From the NCBI RefSeq assembly GCF_020711255.1, contig NZ_JAJFAW010000009.1, positions 62,001 to 126,000 on the forward strand: a DNA stretch of 64,000 bases, in the 5' to 3' direction. The position numbers and the translations under genes are program-made. Below the pieces are notes generated by a model. That model was not told the DNA's origin. It worked only from the letters and a program-made list of their open reading frames with translations, and searched no databases. Shown here piece by piece: positions 34,859-41,398 of the stretch (positions are counted from its first letter, which is position 1; each line of letters starts with the position of its first letter). Source of the DNA: Hymenobacter plasmatis. GTDB lineage: Bacteria > Bacteroidota > Bacteroidia > Cytophagales > Hymenobacteraceae.

Positions 34859-35854
34859 ATGAACACGCTACTCACAACTTCCTCTGACACCGATACCGGC
34901 CTGCCCAAGTGGCAAAAGCCGGAGAAGATGGCCGGCCGCGTCGTGCTCCTCGGGCTGGTGGGCGCAGCCGTGTACTACTGGGGCGTGATTCTGCCCTTCT
35001 TGGTCGATATGGTCTTCAACAGCGTGAAGCTGGGAATTGGGTTGGGCGTGCTGTTCGTGCTGTTTTTGCTGGTCACGAACAAGCGCATTCACGCCGGGCT
35101 GTGGTACGCCGGGCAGCGGGTGCTCCGCACCATGGCGGGGATTTTCGTCAACACCGACCCCATCGGCATCATGCAGGACTACATCAAGAACACCGAGCAG
35201 GAAGCCCGGAAGATGGACGCCGAAGTAACCAACATTGAAGGTGCCCACGAGCTGGTGAAGCGCAAGCTGGCCACTAACACCAACCAGATGAAGGAGTACC
35301 TGGCCCTGGCCAATTCCGCCACCCGCCAGGGCGAAAAGGACATGGCCGAGAGCTACGCCAGCCGAGCCGCCCAGCTGGAAGACTACAACCGCCGCCTGCA
35401 GCCCATGGCCACTACCACGGCCAACGTCTCAGTGGTGATGCGCCAGATTCTGAAAGCCGCCCTGCGCCAAATCGATGGCAGCAAGTTCAAGGTCAACCTC
35501 TTGAAAGACGAATACGAGCTAGTGAAACGCACCAGCTCCGGCATGCGCGCCGCCATGAACATCCTGCGCGGCGACCCCGACAAGAAGTACTTCTTCGACC
35601 TGGCCACCGACCGCGTGGCCCAGGACATGGCCCAGCAGCTCGGCCAAATTAAGCAGGCCATGCGCTACTCGCAGGAGTTCGTGAAGGAGATGGACATCCA
35701 GAACGGCGTGATGAGCGAGAAGGGCCAGCGCTTGCTCACCAAGTACCAAAACGGCGATTTCAACGCCGTGCTCAACGAAAAGCCGCAAGCTCAACAATCC
35801 TTCGCCACCACCAAAAAAGCCTCCGATGATGCCTATTCTAGCCTGCTTGATTAG
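34859..35854 (+). CDS. Two-TM protein with PspA/IM30-like coiled coil
   Basis: 331 residues. Two membrane helices lie at about 27-48 and 56-73, followed by a long helical region. Residues from about 98 (NTDPIGIMQDYIKNTEQEAR, then KMDAEVTNIEG...LVKRKLATNTNQMKEYLALA, then GEKDMAESYASRAAQLEDYN) follow the PspA/IM30 pattern: DP followed by a helix, and the A-x-x-G-x-x-x-x-A-x-x-Y/A-x-x-R segment. Classical PspA is peripheral and has no membrane helices, so this is an anchored variant. The C-terminal third (FKVNLLKDEYELVKRTSSG, DLATDRVAQDMAQQLGQI) is unlike PspA. Tightly linked to the preceding gene and followed, after a repeat, by the SBP-OmpA gene. Membrane stress or maintenance is inferred only. 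Confidence 0.75.
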   Translation: MNTLLTTSSDTDTGLPKWQKPEKMAGRVVLLGLVGAAVYYWGVILPFLVDMVFNSVKLGIGLGVLFVLFLLVTNKRIHAGLWYAGQRVLRTMAGIFVNTDPIGIMQDYIKNTEQEARKMDAEVTNIEGAHELVKRKLATNTNQMKEYLALANSATRQGEKDMAESYASRAAQLEDYNRRLQPMATTTANVSVVMRQILKAALRQIDGSKFKVNLLKDEYELVKRTSSGMRAAMNILRGDPDKKYFFDLATDRVAQDMAQQLGQIKQAMRYSQEFVKEMDIQNGVMSEKGQRLLTKYQNGDFNAVLNEKPQAQQSFATTKKASDDAYSSLLD

Positions 35855-36163
35855 CTTTTTGCTGGCCTGCTGCCTGGTGAGTTTGCTGGGTGCGCCGAAG
35901 CTGGTGGCGCAACACCACACCGAAGCCCGCCACTCTGTTTCTCTAGGTCGTCATGCTGAGCGCAGCCGAAGCATCTCTACCTCGGAAGTAATCAATGGCC
36001 TTGTAACGAAGCGGTAGAGATGCTTCGACTGCGCTCAGCATGACAGTTCTGGGCCGTGTCGGAAGTTTCAATCCAGAGGCACCAGCCGCTATTCAACCCC
36101 ACCAAACCCTCAAAAATCAATGCGCCCAAAAGGGCGCCCCACCCCTCTTTTGCCTTTACTAAA
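35855..36163. other. Gap before the SBP-OmpA gene: repeat pair, no gene
   Basis: 309 bp. It contains the GTCATGCTGAGC pair at 35950-36044 and about 120 bp of leader before the ATG at 36164. The upstream in-frame stretch lacks an ATG and looks non-coding. Confidence 0.6.
35950..36044. repeat. GTCATGCTGAGC inverted-repeat pair inside the envelope/ABC cluster
   Basis: Arms GTCATGCTGAGCGCAGCCGA and the right arm ending TCAGCATGAC at 36044, with one mismatch (GACTGCGC on the right). Confidence 0.85.
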
Positions 36164-37942
36164 ATGACAACACGTGGTAAAATCGTAATCGGCCTGCTCC
36201 TGGTAGCGGCCCTTTACTTCGGCATCAACAAGCTGGTATCCAGCGGTGCCGTGTTCAAGAAAGCCGAAACGCAGTCGGTGCTGCTCAACTCGATTGAGCT
36301 GCCGGCTGCCACCGGTGGCAGCCGCGCCACCATCGTGGTGCCGTTGGCCCCCATGCCCGGCACCGCTCCCGCCGAAAAGGGCACTCCTGTCGTGTGGGAG
36401 GTGATGGCCTGGAACAGCCAGATGGCCGGCATGCTGGCCAACGGCGGCCCCCGCACCACCATGGGCTCGGCCCTGGCCGCCAATGGCATTGACCTGCAGA
36501 TTGTGCGCCAGGACGACGTGAGCAAAATGCAGGCAGACCTGGTGAAAAACGCCCTCGACTTGCAAAACAACCCCGCCACGCCTGGCCTGATTGTGAGCAT
36601 CATGGGCGACGGCCTGCCCGCTTTCTCGGCCGTGCAAGCTGAGCTGAAAAAGACCGGCACGCAGCTGCAAATCATTCCCTATTCGGTGGGCAAGAGCTTT
36701 GGCGAAGACAAGCTGATGGGCCCGAAAGAATGGCTCGACAACCCAAAATCGGCGCTGGGCAAAACCATAGCCTGCTACCTGCGCGACGGCGACCAGAACA
36801 TCGCCCTGAAATGGTGCGCCGACAACGGCCTGAAAGTGAACCCCGACGAAACCACCTACGACCCCGAAGCCGTGAACTTCATGGCCGCCAGCGACTTCCT
36901 GGTAGCCGCCGAAAAGTACATCCTCGGCAAGCCCGAAAGCCGCACCAAAGTGGTGAGCGGCAAAAACACCGGCGTGAAAGTAGACGTGGTAGCCGACGGC
37001 GTAGCCACCTGGACTCCCGGCGACGTGAACATTGCCAAGCAGCGCGGCGGCCTCGTCAACATTGTGTCGACCAAAGACTACTCCAACCAGATGCCTAACA
37101 TCATGGTCACCACCAAGCGCTGGTACGATGCCCACCCCAAGGAAGTAATTGGGCTGATGACCGGCTTTGCCGTGGCCGGCGACCAGGTGAAAGCTCACCC
37201 CGAAGCCTTGGCCCGCGCCGCCGACATTTCGGCCACCGTGTACGGCGACCAGGACAAGCCGGGCGCCTACTGGCTGAAGTACTACAAAGGCGTGAGCGAA
37301 GCCGACCGCAACGGCGAAGTGGTGGAGCTGGGCGGCAGCAAGGCCTTCAATTTCAGCGACAACCTGAGCTTGTTTGGCTTGGATGAGGGCGGCACCAACG
37401 TTTACGCCGCCGTGTACAAAACCTTCGGCGACGTGCAAAGCAAGCTCTACCCCAAAGAGCTGCCCAGCTACGTGCCCCTGACCGAAATGCTGGACCTGAC
37501 GCCCCTCAAGACGCTGCAGGCCCAATACAAAGGCAAAACCGTGGCCCCGGCCGAAACCCAGCAGTTTGCCGCCGATGACGAAATCCGCCAAAGCGTGAGC
37601 AAGCGCGCCTGGAACATCGCCTTCAACTCGGGCCAGAGCACCTTCACCCCCGCTGCCGAGCGCGACCTGAACCAGCTCTTCAACGACCTCGTGGTGGCCG
37701 GCCGCCTGAAAGTGGCCGTGCACGGCCACACCGACAACACCGGCGACCCGCAGAAGAACCAGCAGCTTAGCGAAGACCGCGCCATGGCCGTGCAGCACTG
37801 GCTGGAAACCAAAAGCCGCAGCGCCTTCCCCGAAGGCCGCGTGCAGGTGTACGCCCACGGCGCCACCGAGCCAGTGGCCAGCAACTCGACGGTGGAAGGC
37901 AAGGCCAAGAACCGCCGCGTGGAGATTGTGCTGGGTAATTAA
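36164..37942 (+). CDS. Membrane-anchored ABC substrate-binding protein fused to OmpA domain
   Basis: 592 residues. An N-terminal helix (KIVIGLLLVAALYFGINKLV, about 6-25) anchors it in the inner membrane with the rest in the periplasm. Residues about 70-440 resemble NMT1/TauA-type substrate-binding proteins (VWEVMAWNSQMAGML, GLIVSIMGDGLPAFSAV, NFMAASDFLVAAEKYIL, NIMVTTKRWYDAHPKEV). Residues about 490-590 are an OmpA/MotB peptidoglycan-binding domain with FNSGQSTFTPAAERDLNQL, VHGHTDNTGDPQKNQQLSED (His 522, Asp 524), RAMAVQHWL and KNRRVEIVL. The permease and ATPase genes follow, so the fusion would tie an ABC system to the cell wall. The ATG at 36164 begins just before the membrane helix. Substrate unknown. 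Confidence 0.88.
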   Translation: MTTRGKIVIGLLLVAALYFGINKLVSSGAVFKKAETQSVLLNSIELPAATGGSRATIVVPLAPMPGTAPAEKGTPVVWEVMAWNSQMAGMLANGGPRTTMGSALAANGIDLQIVRQDDVSKMQADLVKNALDLQNNPATPGLIVSIMGDGLPAFSAVQAELKKTGTQLQIIPYSVGKSFGEDKLMGPKEWLDNPKSALGKTIACYLRDGDQNIALKWCADNGLKVNPDETTYDPEAVNFMAASDFLVAAEKYILGKPESRTKVVSGKNTGVKVDVVADGVATWTPGDVNIAKQRGGLVNIVSTKDYSNQMPNIMVTTKRWYDAHPKEVIGLMTGFAVAGDQVKAHPEALARAADISATVYGDQDKPGAYWLKYYKGVSEADRNGEVVELGGSKAFNFSDNLSLFGLDEGGTNVYAAVYKTFGDVQSKLYPKELPSYVPLTEMLDLTPLKTLQAQYKGKTVAPAETQQFAADDEIRQSVSKRAWNIAFNSGQSTFTPAAERDLNQLFNDLVVAGRLKVAVHGHTDNTGDPQKNQQLSEDRAMAVQHWLETKSRSAFPEGRVQVYAHGATEPVASNSTVEGKAKNRRVEIVLGN

Positions 37943-37960
37943 CCCAAAAGCAGCGGTCAA

Positions 37961-38126
37961 ACTCCCCTCCTTAGTAAGGAGGGGATGTTTCCGCGAAGCG
38001 GAAACGGGGGTGGTTGTGGGCGTTGAACGAAGCGGAAGCTCACCTCCATCCACTACCTACTCATACGCCACAACCACCCCAGTTGAGCCTGTGGCTCAAC
38101 GTCCCCTCCTTGGTAAGGAGGGGAGC
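37961..38126. repeat. Paired CCCCTCC-type inverted-repeat element, copy 2
   Basis: Same design as 1368-1565: CTCCCCTCCTTAGTAAGGAG at the left, inner hairpins GTTTCCGCGAAGCGGAAAC and GTTGAGCCTGTGGCTCAAC, GGGGGTGGTT facing AACCACCCC, and CCCCTCCTTGGTAAGGAGGG at the right. It fills the space between the SBP-OmpA and permease genes. Confidence 0.78.
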
Positions 38127-38149
38127 TTAACCACGATTCTACTACTGCC

Positions 38150-38932
38150 ATGAAAACCCTATTTGCCCCCAACGCCCAGCCACGCCGCCTTGTGTTTACC
38201 AGTATGGTGGTAGCTCAAGTAGCGCTGCTGCTGCTGCTGTGGCTGTTCTACCCCATGCAGCTGTTCCCCAGCCTGGGCGAAGTGGTCCACTCGCTGGGCG
38301 ACCTCATCACCACGCAGGGCCTTATTCAGGAGCTGTGGGCTAGCATGACCACGGCCCTGCAAGCCCTGGCCGTGGCCACGGTGCTGGCGCTGGGCATCTC
38401 CTACCTCACGGCACTGCCCTTCTTCCGGCCCATTGCCTACGCGGCCTCCAAGATGCGCTACCTCACCCTCACCGGCCTCACCTTCTTCATGGCCCTGATG
38501 GTGAGTTCCGGCCACCAAGTGAAGCTCTCGGTGCTCATTTTCGGCGCCACAGTGTACCTGGTCACGGGCATGACGAGCGTGATTCTGACCACCACGCAGG
38601 AGGAAATGGACCACGCCCGCACCCTGGGAATGGGCGAGTGGCGCAGCTTCTGGGAAGTGGTGGTGCTGGGCAAGCTCGATGAGATGCTGGAAGTGGTGCG
38701 CCAGAACTTCGCCATCATCTGGACCATGATTACGCTGGTCGAGACGCTCTACCAGAGCGAGGGCGGCATCGGGCTGCTGCTGTACAAGCAAAACCGCTAC
38801 CTGCACCTGGATGGCGTGCTGGCCATTCAGCTGGTGATTCTGGCTACGGGCGCGGCCCAGGACTATGTGTTTGTGCTGCTGAGAAGGGTGTTTTTCCCTT
38901 ACTCGAGGCTGGGAAGTAGCGCGGACTTTTAG
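38150..38932 (+). CDS. ABC transporter permease of the SBP-OmpA cluster
   Basis: 260 residues with about six membrane helices (SMVVAQVALLLLLWLFYP, ALQALAVATVLALGISYLTAL, LTLTGLTFFMALMVSSG, SVLIFGATVYLVTGMTSVIL, ILATGAAQDYVFVLL). The cytoplasmic coupling loop EEMDHARTLGMGEWRSFWEV is a clear EAA motif (A-x-x-x-G), as in BPD permeases of the taurine/nitrate type. The reading frame ends inside a REP hairpin: the last residues (SSADF) and the TAG come from repeat sequence, so the native C-terminus was changed or the original stop lost. The ATPase gene follows only after a transposase insertion. Confidence 0.88.
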   Translation: MKTLFAPNAQPRRLVFTSMVVAQVALLLLLWLFYPMQLFPSLGEVVHSLGDLITTQGLIQELWASMTTALQALAVATVLALGISYLTALPFFRPIAYAASKMRYLTLTGLTFFMALMVSSGHQVKLSVLIFGATVYLVTGMTSVILTTTQEEMDHARTLGMGEWRSFWEVVVLGKLDEMLEVVRQNFAIIWTMITLVETLYQSEGGIGLLLYKQNRYLHLDGVLAIQLVILATGAAQDYVFVLLRRVFFPYSRLGSSADF

Positions 38933-39004
38933 TCCGCGAGTGCGCAACGCTCCCGCCTCAATTAACCCAACTAAACTTACTCGCGGACTAAAAGTCCACG
39001 CTAC
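38916..39004. repeat. Inverted REP pair on the left side of the RAYT gene
   Basis: REP GTAGCGCGGACTTTTAGTCC(GCGAG) at 38916-38940 faces its complement at 38980-39004 (one mismatch). Each copy is itself a hairpin (GCGGACT/AGTCCGC). The permease stop codon lies in the first copy and the transposase stop in the second. Confidence 0.9.
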
Positions 39005-39603
39005 TGTTTCGCAATGAAAGTGTATGGCCACTTTTCCCAATCATCCACTAGGCCAGCTTTAACCGGGTTCTCCACCACATAGTTAATAATCCGCTCCAGC
39101 TCACCTGGCCGCACCACATGGTCGTAGCTCTCGGCCTGCCAAAAAGTGCCACTCAATCCCAATAATCGATTGGCCTGCCGGCTGGAATAGCCTTTCAGCA
39201 ATTGCAGCGTTTTCGCCAGCGGTGGCGCTTCCACCGGCAGCTCCACTACCAGATGGACATGGTTGGGCATGATGCAATAGCACCGCAGGTTATATCCTTT
39301 CCCATCCGGGTAATGCAATGATTGGGCTACGATGGCGGCAACTTCTGGCTGCCGCAGCCAAGTGGGGCCATGGTCAGTACCATCCAGCAACGCATCAAAG
39401 CGCCCGAAATACTTTTTCTGCTCGGCATACTGCGCGGCCGGGTCGAGGCCACAGCCTTGCTGCAGTAACCTGGCTTCGTCTTGCAAGCGCTCCAACACTT
39501 CCTGCGGCAAACTACCCGATAGCCGGAAAGTAATGAAAATGAGTTCGCCCGGCGGCAGCCAGTGCGGCAGGTTACGCTCATAATAAATCAGGTCAGACAC
39601 CAC
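39001..39603 (-). CDS. REP-associated tyrosine transposase (RAYT, Y1 HUH family)
   Basis: 200 residues; a single-domain HUH nuclease that binds REP hairpins and cleaves single-stranded DNA. The HUH motif is MPNHVHLVVEL (His 115 and 117) and the catalytic Tyr is at about 160 in QAESYDHVVR; IINYVVENPVKAGLV near the end is the conserved RAYT C-terminal block, and GELIFITFRLSGSLP the opening strand. It starts with GTG at 39603; no in-frame ATG is available upstream. The stop lies in the adjoining REP. It appears intact. Confidence 0.93.
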   Translation of the reverse strand: MVSDLIYYERNLPHWLPPGELIFITFRLSGSLPQEVLERLQDEARLLQQGCGLDPAAQYAEQKKYFGRFDALLDGTDHGPTWLRQPEVAAIVAQSLHYPDGKGYNLRCYCIMPNHVHLVVELPVEAPPLAKTLQLLKGYSSRQANRLLGLSGTFWQAESYDHVVRPGELERIINYVVENPVKAGLVDDWEKWPYTFIAKQ

Positions 39604-39608
39604 GCAAT

Positions 39609-39697
39609 GTAGCGCGGACTTTTAGTCCGCGACCCATCACAACCACGGGACTTTATTCTTCAAACCTTTTCACTCGCGGACTAAAAGTCCGCGCTAC
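39609..39697. repeat. Inverted REP pair on the right side of the RAYT gene
   Basis: Copies at 39609-39632 (GTAGCGCGGACTTTTAGTCC...) and 39673-39697 (complement). The second ends 4 bp before the ATPase start codon, so its hairpin would sit over the ribosome-binding region. Confidence 0.9.
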
Positions 39698-39701
39698 ACC
39701 C

Positions 39702-40535
39702 ATGACTGCGCACACCTACTCCTACAAAGACCCCATCCTCACCCTGAATGGCGTCTCCATCTCCTTCAACGGAGAAAAAGTCCTGCGCGACATCAACGCC
39801 CAGGTCCTCGACGTGACGCGCCCCGGCATGAACCAGGGCCAGGTGGTGGGCTTCTACGGCCGCTCGGGCATCGGCAAGTCGGTGCTGTGCCGCATCATGG
39901 CCGGCCTGATAGCGCCCACCGCCGGCACTGTGGAAGTGGGCCAGGCCCAACAGCCCGTGACGCCCGGCATGGTAGGCTTCGTGCAGCAGCGCTACCCGCT
40001 GTTCGACCACCGCACGCTGTTCGACAACCTGCTGGTGGCCGCCGAGCGCAAGCACGCCCCTGCCGAAGCCCGCCAGCACGTCGAAACCTACCTGGAGCGG
40101 TTCTGCCTCGCGCCACACCGCAAAAAGTACCCAGCCCACCTCTCCGGCGGGCAGCGCCAGCGGGCGGCCATCGCCCAGCAGCTGCTCTGCTCCGACCACC
40201 TCATCCTGCTCGATGAGCCCTTCTCCGGCCTCGACGTGGCCATGATTGACGAGGTAAAACGCATCATCGTCGAAGTGACAACCATGGACGAGCTGAACAC
40301 CGTCATCATCGTTTCGCACGACATCGTGACCACCACCGCCCTGGCCGACCGCCTCTGGCTCCTCGGCTACGAGCACGACGCGGCCGGGACTCTCGTGCCG
40401 GGCGCCACCATCAGCCCCGAGCACCAATACAACCTAGCCGAAATGGGTCTCGCCTGGCATGAAAACGTGGAAGCCGAACCCGAATTCGCCCAGTTCGTGG
40501 AGCACATCAAGAATGAGATTCGAGTTAGTGCTTGA
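39702..40535 (+). CDS. ABC transporter ATP-binding protein of the SBP-OmpA cluster
   Basis: 277 residues with all ABC motifs: Walker A GRSGIGKSVL, Q-loop GFVQQRYPLF, signature LSGGQRQRAAIAQQ, Walker B LILLDEPFSGLD and H-loop IIVSHD. The first strand is LTLNGVSISFNGEKVLRDI. A C-terminal tail (AGTLVPGATISPEHQYNLAE to the end) is longer than in plain taurine-type ATPases. It belongs with the permease at 38150-38932 but is now 769 bp away because of the RAYT insertion, with a REP hairpin right before its ATG. It may need its own promoter or read-through. Confidence 0.9.
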   Translation: MTAHTYSYKDPILTLNGVSISFNGEKVLRDINAQVLDVTRPGMNQGQVVGFYGRSGIGKSVLCRIMAGLIAPTAGTVEVGQAQQPVTPGMVGFVQQRYPLFDHRTLFDNLLVAAERKHAPAEARQHVETYLERFCLAPHRKKYPAHLSGGQRQRAAIAQQLLCSDHLILLDEPFSGLDVAMIDEVKRIIVEVTTMDELNTVIIVSHDIVTTTALADRLWLLGYEHDAAGTLVPGATISPEHQYNLAEMGLAWHENVEAEPEFAQFVEHIKNEIRVSA

Positions 40536-40540
40536 TGATT

Positions 40541-41281
40541 TTATAGAACACGTTTTGTTTGTAAAGTCACCAATTCTCCTTTTGAAATCCTGCCAATTAA
40601 CGTGCGTGAAAAATCACTCTCAAAGGTGGCTTCTTGCAGCTTTTCATAATGGTCAAAGTATGATGATGGGCTACCAGTTTCCAGAAGTAAAAGCCACACT
40701 TCATCACAGCCACTCAAGTAACCGCTAACGTTTTTGTTTTTGCGGTTTATGATTTCCTGAATCTTCTCAACTGGGGCTTCAGGCACCCAAAAAGTTGTAA
40801 TTGGCGACCAGCAGGGTTGAGTTAAAGTATCAAGGTAGAATACACTGATGTGCTGAATGTGGGAGTGGATGAAAGTGTCTATCCGAACGTCAAATTGAGC
40901 TAGGTATTGAGGCATTTCTTTCACTTCCAATACGCAAGTTCCAACAGCGTCGGCAACAAGTGCCGCAACCGACTTTCGGTCTATATTTCTCCAGTTGACT
41001 GCTTCGACAAAATCTACTGTGACTTGAAGTGGCAACCGGAATTGTTCCTCAAAAAGTCTTTGTGCTTCAGTCAGAATTGCATCTTGATTTGCTTCTCTTT
41101 CTCTAGCCTGTTCATTCAAAATGAGCGCCGTCATTTCAATTCCAATTTTTCTTCCATTTACCTGAATTAACGCATCGGGTAATGGTGGTGCAGGCTGCGA
41201 CAAGGAGTAAGAGTTTCCCTCAAATAGCTGAGGGAGGAATCTTTCCAACAGATACAATTCACGGCTCTCTTTGGTGGACAT
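40541..41281 (-). CDS. Unknown protein, AT-richer than neighbours, possible PD-(D/E)xK fold
   Basis: 246 residues. No signal or membrane helix. The segment LPDALIQVNGRKIGIEMTAL has an Asp followed by Glu-x-Thr spacing found in some PD-(D/E)xK nuclease-like proteins, and downstream VDFVEAVNW and CDEVWLLLLETG are predicted strands; I cannot name a family. Base composition and codon use are clearly more AT-rich than the adjoining genes, which suggests recent acquisition. It is convergent with the ABC ATPase gene (5 bp apart). The ATG at 41281 was chosen (MSTKESRELYLLERF); the frame upstream of it has only a TTG. Confidence 0.65.
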   Translation of the reverse strand: MSTKESRELYLLERFLPQLFEGNSYSLSQPAPPLPDALIQVNGRKIGIEMTALILNEQAREREANQDAILTEAQRLFEEQFRLPLQVTVDFVEAVNWRNIDRKSVAALVADAVGTCVLEVKEMPQYLAQFDVRIDTFIHSHIQHISVFYLDTLTQPCWSPITTFWVPEAPVEKIQEIINRKNKNVSGYLSGCDEVWLLLLETGSPSSYFDHYEKLQEATFESDFSRTLIGRISKGELVTLQTKRVL

Positions 41282-41398
41282 AGCAGAAAGGTAAATGGGA
41301 CATCGCAATGCTACTTCTTATCCAAGCCGATACTTTTGATGCTGCAGGGCCGAGCGCTCTAATTACACATTAAGAATTCAGCCTTTTCACGTTCTACC

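Larger units (their letters stand above)
38916..39697 (-). mobile_element. REP-RAYT unit inserted between ABC permease and ATPase genes
   Basis: A transposase gene of the Y1/RAYT family is bracketed on both sides by inverted REP pairs (38916-39004 and 39609-39697). The unit separates two genes of an ABC transporter and is oriented against them. RAYTs act on cognate REPs and normally do not move as autonomous insertion sequences; whether this one entered with its REPs is inference. Confidence 0.8.

Noticed and set aside
36110..38053. 647-codon frame opposite the SBP-OmpA gene
   Set aside because: Antisense artefact; the sense frame has a membrane helix and an intact OmpA domain.
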